This document shows positions 56,051-63,682 of a DNA stretch of 64,000 bases, piece after piece. Numbering within the stretch: the first letter of the stretch is position 1; the number at the start of each line of letters is the position of its first letter. The notes below the pieces were generated by a model that saw only the letters and a list, made by a program, of their open reading frames with translations, ran no database searches and was not told the origin of the DNA. The position numbers and the translations under genes were made by a program. Origin of the DNA: Leuconostoc palmae (lineage in GTDB: Bacteria > Bacillota > Bacilli > Lactobacillales > Lactobacillaceae); NCBI RefSeq assembly GCF_019656075.1, contig NZ_BPKZ01000005.1, positions 59,727 through 123,726 of the forward strand, written 5' to 3'.

Positions 56051-57193
56051 ATGGTACAAAATGCAATTGCGTCACAAGATCAAATTAAAACAGAAAAAAT
56101 TCAAGAAAAAGTTGGAGAAGCAAAAGAGTCAATGAGAGATTTGATTTATAACACTTCAGCAGCCGTTTCAAATGCCATTTTGGTAACATTGGGAATGGGT
56201 TTGCTTCTCCAAACAATTGCAGGGTTTATACATTGGGCACCCATGGTTCAAATGGGCGCTATAACAAAAGTCATGTTGCCTGCCGCTTTTGGGGCCGCCG
56301 TTGCTTCGCAAATGAAGACGAATACAATGGTTATGTTTAGTGCCATGGCTGCGTCAACTGTTGGTGCAAATGCTGTATTTTTTAGTAAGGCAGCTGTTAC
56401 TGGTGTTACTGCAACGGGATACGCTGGGACGCAAGCAGCAGGATCAGCAATTATTACAACGGGTCAACCAATATCAGCAGTTATTGCAGCAGTTATTGCC
56501 GTATTATTTGGTAAGTGGTTAAGCGGAAAGACACCATTAGATATGGTCATTGTACCTGCTGCTACAACTATTATAGGAACAGTTAGCGGTTATTATCTAG
56601 CAATGGTTACAACACCAGCTTTAGTAGCTATTGGACAATTTATCGCATCAAGCGTTGCAATAAATCCAATTATTGGTACAGCAGTTGTCGCAATGGTATT
56701 TGGTGCATTAACAATGACACCTGCATCGGCAGCAGCATTAGCTGTTGCCATTGGAGCAACAGGGGTAACATCTCCAGAAGCAGCAGGTGCAATATTGATT
56801 GGTACGACAGCAGTGTTCGTTGGTTTTCCAGCAATGTCATTCCATGAGAATAAAATTGGAGCTACTATTGCTCAAGGTATTGTCACTCCTAAGATTCAAT
56901 TTCCTAATTTAACAGAGAATCCAGCGTTGATCATTCCACCAATGATTGGTGCAGCAATAGCAGCCCCAATTGCTACGATGGTATTTCACGTCACAGCACC
57001 GTTTGCTATGGCTGGAATTGGATTTAATTCATTCATTGTGCCTTTAGCCTTGGCTGGTTCTAATCCTGTGGCATTTTCAGCATATATGATTGTTGGTGTT
57101 GCTATTCCTGTCATTGTATCATTTGTTGGCTATCGTATTATGCGAAAGATGGGTTGGGCAAAACCAAATCAATTACACTTAGAAATGATTTGA
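56051..57193 (+). CDS. PTS_EIIC_2-family membrane transporter
   Basis: 380 residues, about nine to ten membrane helices after a 30-residue charged N-terminus. The pattern (NTSAAVSNAILVTLGMGLL, PAAFGAAVASQMKTNTMVMFSAM, MTPASAAALAVAIGATGVTSPEAAGAILIGTTAVFVGFPAMSF in part) fits the stand-alone IIC-like proteins called PTS_EIIC_2. No IIA or IIB gene is near and no phosphorylatable site is seen, so sugar phosphotransfer is doubtful. Leucine attenuation points to leucine, branched-chain amino acid or 2-keto acid transport. GGAGA ribosome site. Ends at a long palindromic terminator. Confidence 0.8.
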   Translation: MVQNAIASQDQIKTEKIQEKVGEAKESMRDLIYNTSAAVSNAILVTLGMGLLLQTIAGFIHWAPMVQMGAITKVMLPAAFGAAVASQMKTNTMVMFSAMAASTVGANAVFFSKAAVTGVTATGYAGTQAAGSAIITTGQPISAVIAAVIAVLFGKWLSGKTPLDMVIVPAATTIIGTVSGYYLAMVTTPALVAIGQFIASSVAINPIIGTAVVAMVFGALTMTPASAAALAVAIGATGVTSPEAAGAILIGTTAVFVGFPAMSFHENKIGATIAQGIVTPKIQFPNLTENPALIIPPMIGAAIAAPIATMVFHVTAPFAMAGIGFNSFIVPLALAGSNPVAFSAYMIVGVAIPVIVSFVGYRIMRKMGWAKPNQLHLEMI

Positions 57194-57208
57194 TGCATAT
57201 CAAAAGTT

Positions 57209-57262
57209 TTAAACTAAATAAAAGACACTAAGAGTACTCTTAGTGTCTTTTATTTAGTTTAA
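57209..57262. terminator. 54-bp perfect palindrome, bidirectional terminator
   Basis: Perfect 27-base inverted repeat centred between 57235 and 57236; the inner part reads AAGAGT/ACTCTT. It ends the transporter gene on the plus strand and contains the stop codon of the decayed yjdF on the minus strand. Confidence 0.9.
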
Positions 57263-57572
57263 TGACGACGATGTTTTTGTTTCCTTTTAGTCATTTTTAG
57301 TTGAAATTGTTTTTCTTTAAATCATTGTTTATCTTGCGCTTTCTTTTTTTCTGTTTTTTTTTTATCAAGATGGCTGGCACTAAAAGATGTTTTATAAAAT
57401 TTGATTCCTGACCAGTTTGTTAAAATCCACTGCAAAATTAATGAATTGGTAGGTTCAGAAGACCAAAAGTAATTTTATTAACATAATAATCCTGTTTATT
57501 TCTAACTTCAAAAATACCTTTCTAATAAGGCGACTCAAAAATAATTGTTAATGAGCATGTTACATTTAACAT
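57259..57572 (-). pseudogene. yjdF: Decayed yjdF (DUF2992) gene
   Basis: Minus-strand ATG 57572 has GGAGGA upstream and reads MLNVTCSLTIIFESPY, then TAG, then KGIFEVRNKQDYYVNKITFG. A one-base shift continues SSEPTNSLILQWILTNW, IKFYKTSFSAS, KKKTEKKKAQDKQ, an in-frame TGA, and FKEKQFQLKMTKRKQKHRRH. This order and the basic KRKQKHRxH end fit YjdF proteins. The usual mid-protein NPKR segment is missing. At least two stops and one frameshift, so non-functional. Confidence 0.75.
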
Positions 57573-57711
57573 AAAATTGTCCTCCATATAAAAATCTATA
57601 TAGAAGATGGACAACCAAGGAGGAGGGTTACTAATAGTTTTTCTTCAATGACTATAGCAGCATAAACATTAACGTAAAGGAAAGTTAACAGTAGCATATA
57701 TTTTTAGATTT
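57573..57711 (-). promoter_or_regulatory. Structured leader of the decayed yjdF, possible yjdF-class riboswitch
   Basis: On the minus strand ATAGT/ACTAT and AACC/GGTT hairpins lead to an exposed CCTCCTCC, which is complementary to the GGAGGA ribosome site; TTGTCC also pairs with GGACAA over that site. Such a switch would control translation. yjdF genes commonly carry a riboswitch for azaaromatic compounds, but the consensus was not matched base by base. Confidence 0.45.
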
Positions 57712-58254
57712 TCATGATTCATGCCATAAGGTTAATTTGAAATTTGTTGATTGTCCAGGGAGCCATTTAAGTGTGTTCATAGGATTAGATTTTGTTCCCC
57801 AAACATCTAATAGTGCAGCGATTGCAATATGGACTGGTGTTTGGGAGTCAAAAGTGATGTTGAGACGTATATAAATACCATCTGGTCTAAGTGTTGGCTT
57901 TACTGTTAGTAATTTTTTGGTATTATGTGTAGTGAGGTATCTGCCAGCAATAAAGTTACCTGAAATGAGCCAATTTAATTTGCGAACATACACAATATCA
58001 CCAAAGTGACCAAAGGTAAAACTAATTGATCCAACGGTGTGATCAAGATATTTTAACGAAAAACGCGGTAATACACCATAAGACGTTTGTTGTATACGTA
58101 CAAGTACTTTTCCAGACATATCTTGGACATGTAATTCGTCACCTTTTTTACCAGTACGACCAGAAACCAAGTAACTTGCTTGAAAGTTTTCATCGAATAC
58201 AATATTGACGCCGTCATCTATGCTATGTCGTTGTCTTAAATAATATTTTGTCAT
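57712..58254 (-). CDS. LURP1-related (YxjI-like) protein
   Basis: 180 residues from ATG 58254, with AAGAGG upstream. Tubby-like beta-barrel pattern: YYLRQRHSIDDGVNIVFDEN, ASYLVSGRTGKKGDELHVQDMSGKVLVRIQQ (in part), and IHIAIAALLDVW near the end (PVHIAIAALLDVW). YxjI relatives are common in lactic bacteria; function unknown, lipid binding has been suggested for the fold. Divergent from ung. Confidence 0.75.
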   Translation of the reverse strand: MTKYYLRQRHSIDDGVNIVFDENFQASYLVSGRTGKKGDELHVQDMSGKVLVRIQQTSYGVLPRFSLKYLDHTVGSISFTFGHFGDIVYVRKLNWLISGNFIAGRYLTTHNTKKLLTVKPTLRPDGIYIRLNITFDSQTPVHIAIAALLDVWGTKSNPMNTLKWLPGQSTNFKLTLWHES

Positions 58255-58299
58255 GATTGCCTCTTGCAATAATTTTAACATGAAAGTAGTTTTTAAATT

Positions 58300-58959
58300 A
58301 TGCCATTATCACATACATCATGGGCACCATATATCAAATCTAAATTAACAGCTAATCAACTATCACAAATAGCAGAATTTATTGACATACAGTACAAACA
58401 AGGTACTGTGTTTCCGCCACGCGAAAAAATATTTTCTGCATTGTCGATCACAACTTTGGAAAATACCAAGGTTGTTATTATGGGACAGGATCCATATCAT
58501 GAAATAGGACAGGCGCAAGGGTTGAGTTTTTCGGTTCCAGACGTTGTGACTGCACCACCATCATTGAAAAATATTTTAAAAGAGTTAGCAACCGATATTG
58601 GTTATCGTCAGTCCCATGATTTAACATCATGGGCTAAACAAGGTGTATTATTACTAAATTCCGTATTGACTGTACCGCAAGGAAAAGCTAATGCACATGC
58701 CGGAAAGGTTTGGGAACCGTTAACAGATGCGATTATAGAAACAGTTTCAAGTCAAACAAAACCGACAGTTTTTATATTGTGGGGTAAATATGCACAATCA
58801 AAAAGAAAGTTTATTGATGAATCTAAACATTTAGTACTTTTATCAGCACATCCCAGTCCGTTATCCGCTTATCGTGGCTTTTTCGGCAGTCATCCATTCT
58901 CGAAAGCAAACATTTTTTTAGAACAGAATCATCGTCAAAAAATTGATTGGTTAAAATGA
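58300..58959 (+). CDS. ung: Uracil-DNA glycosylase
   Basis: 219 residues. Removes uracil from DNA. GQDPYHEIGQAQGLSFSVP (about 63-81) with catalytic Asp, PPSLKNILKEL, GVLLLNSVLTV and SAHPSPLSAYRGFFGSHPFSKAN with the catalytic His (about 185) are all present. No clear ribosome site before ATG 58300. Confidence 0.97.
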   Translation: MPLSHTSWAPYIKSKLTANQLSQIAEFIDIQYKQGTVFPPREKIFSALSITTLENTKVVIMGQDPYHEIGQAQGLSFSVPDVVTAPPSLKNILKELATDIGYRQSHDLTSWAKQGVLLLNSVLTVPQGKANAHAGKVWEPLTDAIIETVSSQTKPTVFILWGKYAQSKRKFIDESKHLVLLSAHPSPLSAYRGFFGSHPFSKANIFLEQNHRQKIDWLK

Positions 58960-59064
58960 GTGAAAAAAATCACAAATTCATATATTTTAACAGACAAATA
59001 GTTTTAATTCTGTTACAATGAACCTGTAAATTAAAAGCATGTTTAAAATGCCGGAGGAAGATTT

Positions 59065-60051
59065 GTGGTTGAATTATTTGAACAATTAAAGCAGAAAATT
59101 AGTGGAGAAAATAAGGTTATTGTTTTCCCTGAAGGAGAAGACAGCCGTATTCAAGGTGCTGTTATTCGATTAGCTAAAGAAGGATTAATTAAGCCTATTT
59201 TGTTAGGGTCTGAACAAGGTATTTTAAGTACTGCAAAAGCTAATGGATATGATTTGTCAGATATAGAAGTCATTGACCCTTCCAACTATGATAAAAAATT
59301 ACTTGCGCAATTAAATGCAGCCTTGGTTGAACGACGTAAGGGAAAAACGGATGCTGATACTGCATCAAAGTGGCTCCAAGATGTGAATTATTTTGGGACA
59401 ATGCTGGTATATACTGGAAAAGCTGATGGCATGGTTTCTGGTGCTACTCATCCTACAGGAGACACCGTACGACCAGCTCTACAAATCATTAAAACTGCAA
59501 AGGGGTCTTCTCGAATTTCTGGTGCATTTATTATGCAAAAAGGTGATCAGCGTTTTGTCTTTTCAGATGCAGCAATTAACATTGATGTTGACGCTGAGAC
59601 AATGGCAGAAATAGCAGTTCAATCAGCTCAAACTGCCAAAGTGTTTGATATTGACCCCAAGGTGGCGATGTTATCATTTTCAACAAAAGGCTCAGCAAAA
59701 TCACCACTAGTAGACAAAGTTTCTGAGGCCACTAAACTTGCAAAAGCAATGGCACCAGATTTGGCTAATCAAATAGATGGTGAATTGCAATTTGACGCTG
59801 CGTTTGTGGCGTCTGTAGGTGCAGCAAAAGCACCTGAGTCAAGTGTTGCGGGACATGCTAATACTTTTATATTTCCAAGCTTAGAAGCCGGAAATATTGG
59901 TTATAAAATAGCACAAAGAATGGGTGGTTTTGAAGCAATTGGACCAATATTGCAAGGTTTGGCCAAGCCTGTGTCGGATCTATCACGCGGTGCTAATGAA
60001 GAAGACGTGTACAAAGTAGCAATTATTACAGCAGCCCAGGCTTTAGCATAA
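59065..60051 (+). CDS. pta: Phosphate acetyltransferase
   Basis: 328 residues. Interconverts acetyl-P and acetyl-CoA; in heterofermenters it leads acetyl-P from phosphoketolase to ethanol. VIFPEGEDSRIQGA-type start, DGMVSGATHPTGDTVRPALQII (about 128-150), SFSTKGSAKSP and GHANTFIFPSLEAGNIGYKIAQR (in part) are signature blocks. GTG start 59065, with GGAGG seven bases upstream. Monocistronic. Confidence 0.96.
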   Translation: MVELFEQLKQKISGENKVIVFPEGEDSRIQGAVIRLAKEGLIKPILLGSEQGILSTAKANGYDLSDIEVIDPSNYDKKLLAQLNAALVERRKGKTDADTASKWLQDVNYFGTMLVYTGKADGMVSGATHPTGDTVRPALQIIKTAKGSSRISGAFIMQKGDQRFVFSDAAINIDVDAETMAEIAVQSAQTAKVFDIDPKVAMLSFSTKGSAKSPLVDKVSEATKLAKAMAPDLANQIDGELQFDAAFVASVGAAKAPESSVAGHANTFIFPSLEAGNIGYKIAQRMGGFEAIGPILQGLAKPVSDLSRGANEEDVYKVAIITAAQALA

Positions 60052-60082
60052 AAAAACTAACGTTTTAAACGTTAGTTTTTTT
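60051..60082. terminator. pta terminator
   Basis: ACTAACGTTT-T-AAACGTTAGT perfect stem flanked by A and T runs; the convergent 79-residue gene ends at 60065, inside the right arm. Confidence 0.88.
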
Positions 60083-60304
60083 TGTATCAATTACAGCTGC
60101 TATGTGATTGTTTTTAATGAATATCTTTGTAAAATGCGAGTTTTCTATATCATGAATTAATGCGAGTGCTTCATCCTCTTTCATTGCTATTTCAATATCA
60201 CCAATAAACAAAATGTAGCGATCAGCCATATCATAAAATTGTATGGTTGCTTTTGTTTTGGATTTTTTTGACATTAATTTCAATAATTCAATCTTATTAA
60301 TCAT
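60065..60304 (-). CDS. Small hypothetical protein, 79 residues
   Basis: Alternating charged and hydrophobic residues (TKATIQFYDMADRYILFIGDIEIAMKEDEALALI) suggest a small soluble alpha/beta fold. No family recognised. Weak AGAAAG ribosome site. It starts 13 bases after the ABC exporter relic on the same strand, so it was probably the second gene of that operon. Its stop is in the pta terminator. Confidence 0.6.
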   Translation of the reverse strand: MINKIELLKLMSKKSKTKATIQFYDMADRYILFIGDIEIAMKEDEALALIHDIENSHFTKIFIKNNHIAAVIDTKKTNV

Positions 60305-60316
60305 AATATTTTCTTT

Positions 60317-62017
60317 CTACTCAAATTGAGAATCATAAAGATGACGATAGAGTCTATTTAATGCTAACAATTCAGAGTGCGTGCCAGTTTCTTCAATTTG
60401 TCCGTTATTCATGACAATAATATTATCTGCTTTATGAACAGTACTCAGTCTATGGGCAATAATAATTGATGTTTTACTAACCATTAAATTGTCTAACGCA
60501 TGTTGTATTGCCTTTTCTGATTCGTTGTCCAATGCCGCAGTTGCCTCGTCAAGTATGACAATCTGCGAATTTTTTAGTAAAGCTCTCGCAATTGAAAGTC
60601 TTTGCTTTTGATCGCCAGATAGTTTAATGCCACGCTCACCAACTTCTGTTGCCAATGAAAGTGGTAACGTTTTGATAAAGCTAGCAATATCAGCTTTTTC
60701 TGCCGCTTGCCAAATAGATTCTTCAGAATAATTTACGGAACCATAACTAATATTATCAGCAATTGTGCCATCTATTATCGTCACGTCTTGGCTAACAATA
60801 GAGATATTTTGTCTTAAACTTTTTAAGTCTAACATTTTGATATTCACATTATCAAAATTGATTGAGCCACTTTGGTAATCATATAGTCGTGCTAGTAATT
60901 TAATAATGGTTGTTTTACCTGAACCAGATCGTCCGACGAGTGCCGTTGTTTGACCTTTTGGAATAAATAGCGAAACGTTATTCAAAGATATGCGTTTCTT
61001 TCCGTCATAACTAAATGTTACATTTTGAAAGTAAATACCTGTTTCTAGCGGATTAGGTAATTTTAGAGGATTGTCAATTGTAGTAATTTTAGGTTTATAA
61101 CTTAGTATGTTTTTTATGCGATCATAAGATACTTGAGCATTTTGAAAAACATTAATTAACATTGTAAATGAACGTATTGGATCTTGTAGCATGCTGACAT
61201 AAGCGAGATATGCGACTAAGCTACCAATTGTCATGTGATGAGTCATAACTAGTAATGAGCCGAACAGTAATACGATTGCTGTACCAATTGTATTAATAAA
61301 TGTTATTAAGAGTTGAAATATCGCCTGCCATTTTGTAGCTTCTAAAGAATATTTATTTGATTCTTCTGCAATATTTTTGAAATTTTGAATTTCAAATGTC
61401 TCAGTTGTATATAACTTGATAAGCTCTATTTCAGTTAAGGTCGATTGCAACTGATTGTTAATTTTACTTTGAGAGGTTCTAACTTTAGAAAAAGATTCGC
61501 GAATTTTATTTCGAAAAAAACGTATGGTAACAAATAAAATTGGGAATGTAAGAGTTACCATTAAAGTAAGTGACCAGTTTTGCCAAAATAGAAAGACTAA
61601 TACGGCAACAAAAGTAAATAAGTTGCCAATAATGCCAAAAGTATTTGAACTAATTAACATTTGTAGATTACTAATATCACTAGTCAAACGAACCATCAAA
61701 TCACCAGTCTTTGTATCTTGAAAAAATGAGAAATCTTGTTTAAGAATATAGTTGTAAGTTTTAATTCTCAATTTCGTTATATCTTGTTGTGAGAGAAGTT
61801 GCATCATATAAGTAAGTCGAGACAAAAGTTATAAAACCTAGAAAGACAGTTATTATTAGTAATCCTAAAACATTTAAATACCATTGATTTTTATTACTAA
61901 TGGGTAATACATGGTCAATTATATTTTTTGTAAATTGTGGAATCACAAAGTTTAGACCGGCTATTATAGTTAATAAACTAACATTTAAGGATATCAAAAA
62001 TTTGAGCTGTACAACAG
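60317..62017 (-). pseudogene. ABC exporter (TMD-NBD fusion), frameshifted and 5'-truncated
   Basis: Minus-strand frame from the IS border (about 62010) reads TVVQLKFLISLNVSLL...KNIIDHVLPIS to FITFVSTYLYDA, then the frame changes near 61795-61815 to MMQLLSQQDITKLRIKTYNYIL and runs to 60317. The second part holds the rest of the membrane domain and an intact nucleotide-binding domain: VGRSGSGKTTIIKLLARL, LSGDQKQRLSIARALL, ILDEATAALDNESE. The first about 15-20 residues are missing where an IS3 relic begins. Resembles heterologous or homodimeric multidrug/lipid exporters. Confidence 0.85.
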
Positions 62018-62084
62018 TGCTCTTATACTAAAAAAATGGACTATTTTTATTCAGTCCGTAAAATGAAAGTATAGGAGTATTTTT

Positions 62085-62297
62085 ATGTCAATTCGTTATT
62101 CACAAGATTTCAAAGATTCATTGGTTAAACTTCACCAAGAAGGCCGTTCACTTAAATCATTAGCAGAAGAATTTGGTCCGTCGAAAGATTCTATTGCTAT
62201 TTGGGTTAAACAAGCTACCCCAATCATGATCAAGCAACTAGAGAAGCGCCTTGCTATTTTGGAGGAAGAAAACGAAATTTTATCACGCATAGCCTGA
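62085..62297 (+). pseudogene. IS3-family transposase OrfA with ten-codon deletion
   Basis: 70 residues: MSIRYSQDFKDSLVKLHQEG, helix-turn-helix KSLAEEFGPSKDSIAIWVKQA, leucine-zipper LEKRLAILEEENEIL. Compared with the copy at 63750 it lacks GQEKTLKDVK, a deletion between short TCAAG repeats. AGGAG ribosome site intact. Partner orfB is not functional. Confidence 0.85.
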
Positions 62298-62300
62298 CAG

Positions 62301-62497
62301 GCATTGAGCGGCCATCTTACTAGCCAAAAAATAGTCCGTAATGTGGGATTGCCGCTAGTTAATCAATTTTTAGCACAAGGCTACGCGCTTGTGCGTATTT
62401 TAAGTGCACTTAAAATTAAATCTAGTACCTATTACAATTGGCGCCATTGGTTGGTATATCAATTTTTATAATCGCAATCGTATCTCAAATGTCGCCT
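62301..62497 (+). pseudogene. IS3-family OrfB remnant
   Basis: About 50 residues of the N-terminus (LTSQKIVRNVGLPLVNQFLA...SSTYYNWRHW) run directly into the last residues WYINFYNRNRISNV in another frame. The DDE catalytic core between them is deleted. Confidence 0.8.
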
Positions 62498-62652
62498 AAT
62501 TAACTGAATAAAAATAGTCCAATTTATTGACTTCTGAGCAATTACTACTGTAAATAAAAAACTTACTACCTAGTGTATTTAATCACATTGACAAATTAAA
62601 GATATAGGACTATACTTCAATTTGTAAAAAAATTCACATTAGGGAGATTGTT

Positions 62653-63192
62653 ATGTTTGCTTTAACTAAATCGCAAGCAAGTTTAAAAGAAATTGTCATC
62701 AAAAGCATTTGGTATGGATTTATTGCAGGAATGATTTCAGGCATGGTTAAGATTGGATGGGAAAATATTTTCCCACCACGCACCATTGCCCGCAATTTAA
62801 TTAATCCGCCACAACATATGGCAATGCAACTAGGAATACCAAAAAAACTTGTTGAATCGTACGTTTACTATTCACAAGATCAGAAGGTATTTTGGTTCAC
62901 GTTGATTTTACATTTTTCATTCGCTATCGCATTTTCAATTTTGTACGTTTTTGTGTCACAATACTGGTCTAATATTGGTTTGTGGCAAGGCGCTGCTTAT
63001 GGTATTGTACTATGGATTGTTTGGCATGTTATTCTAATGCCAGCTTTCGGAACAGTGCCAGCACCATGGAATCAGCCGTTTGCAGAACACTTCTCAGAGT
63101 TTTGGGGACACATTGTTTGGGCTTGGGCAATCGCAGCGACAGTTTATTACTTGATTGCGAAAGATAAAAAGGGTCATTTAGTAAATATTTAA
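62653..63192 (+). CDS. YagU family (DUF1440) inner membrane protein
   Basis: 179 residues, about four membrane segments (roughly 20-38, 88-108, 118-135, 153-172). WYGFIAGMISGMVKIGWENIFPPR near the start (in part) and PWNQPFAEHFSEFWGHIVW are family blocks. The Escherichia coli relative has been linked to acid resistance; here the role is inferred. GGGAG ribosome site. Lies between the two IS copies. Confidence 0.85.
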   Translation: MFALTKSQASLKEIVIKSIWYGFIAGMISGMVKIGWENIFPPRTIARNLINPPQHMAMQLGIPKKLVESYVYYSQDQKVFWFTLILHFSFAIAFSILYVFVSQYWSNIGLWQGAAYGIVLWIVWHVILMPAFGTVPAPWNQPFAEHFSEFWGHIVWAWAIAATVYYLIAKDKKGHLVNI

Positions 63193-63195
63193 CTT

Positions 63196-63222
63196 CAAAA
63201 ACACCAGTTAAGGTGTTTTTTT
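63196..63222 (+). terminator. yagU terminator
   Basis: AAAAACACC pairs with GGTGTTTTT, then T run. Confidence 0.85.
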
Positions 63223-63223
63223 A

Positions 63224-63296
63224 TTGACATACGAGCATTGCGCGAACGCAAACACAACTTAATGAGTGACATTTGCCTGTTACTCGTACATAGTAA
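63224..63296 (+). other. Folded intergenic segment after yagU
   Basis: Contains TGCG-CGAA-CGCA hairpin, GAGTGACA/TGTTACTC stem and TACGAG/CTCGTA outer arms that compete with it. No gene. Might be part of an RNA or an operator. Confidence 0.3.
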
Positions 63297-63309
63297 ATTA
63301 AAAAGTACA

Positions 63310-63337
63310 TTGTATTAAATGTGTGTTAAAATATACA
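63310..63337 (+). promoter_or_regulatory. Promoter of the structured leader
   Basis: TTGTAT (63310-63315) and TATACA (63332-63337), 16 bases apart; start point about 63344. Confidence 0.5.
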
Positions 63338-63340
63338 CAT

Positions 63341-63537
63341 GACGACTTCTGAGAAAGTTTATCTTTGCACTCTTCCCTGAATTAAAATTGTGAACTAAAC
63401 TTTTTGCTTGTACTTTCTGAGGAGTCGTCGTACATAGTGACAGTTTCCATTTTGGAAATAGTCGTATAATATTAAACCGGTCGATTTTGACCTGTTTTAC
63501 ATATGTGACACACACGCACCTTAACGGGTGCTTTTTT
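63341..63537 (+). ncRNA. Structured 5' leader or small RNA candidate with terminator
   Basis: GACGACT (63341-63347) pairs with AGTCGTC (63423-63429) and AGAAAGT (63352-63358) with ACTTTCT (63412-63418); an alternative AGTTTA/TAAACT stem competes. Hairpins TTTCC-ATTTT-GGAAA and GGTC/GACC follow, then terminator GCACCT/GGGTGC with T run (63516-63537), four bases before the next gene's ribosome site. This is riboswitch-like layout, but no known class was recognised. Confidence 0.5.
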
Positions 63538-63550
63538 ATTGGAGATAAAT

Positions 63551-63682
63551 ATGGAAACAATAAAAAAACATCATTTGATATAGTTCCGTTAGAGCTACCT
63601 TGTTATAATGTAAACAATAAAATCAAGGTAGGTAATAAAAATATGGATCCAGAAACTAGTAAAGTTGTTGGGCAATTAGCAA
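63551..63682 (+). pseudogene. Unrecognised gene, frameshifted at an A7 run and cut by an IS copy
   Basis: ATG 63551 with GGAG upstream reads METIKKHHLI then stops. If the run of seven A (63562-63568) had eight, it would continue KTSFDIVPLELPCYNVNN, KIKVGNKNMDPETSKVVGQLA up to the IS border at 63683. A second possible start is ATG 63643. Not recognised as a known family. Confidence 0.5.

Larger units (their letters stand above)
62018..62540 (+). mobile_element. IS3-family insertion sequence, internally deleted relic
   Basis: Begins TGCTC (62018) and ends GAGCA (62540), with inner perfect inverted repeats TGGACTATTTTTATTCAGT (62037-62055) and its complement (62503-62521); the 14 bases between are partly matched. 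No target duplication is visible at the ends (CAG versus ATT). About 523 bases remain of an expected 1.3-1.5 kb; most of orfB is gone. It cuts the ABC exporter 5' end. Confidence 0.85.

Noticed and set aside
57609..57707. Leu-rich 33-codon minus-strand frame in the yjdF leader (MLLLTFLYVNVYAAIVIEEK...), considered as a third attenuator peptide
   Set aside because: No ribosome site and no terminator pair after it; the hairpins fit an anti-Shine-Dalgarno leader better.
63315..63560. 81-codon reverse frame over the structured leader
   Set aside because: No ribosome site, unusual composition, and it covers the promoter and terminator of the plus-strand unit.
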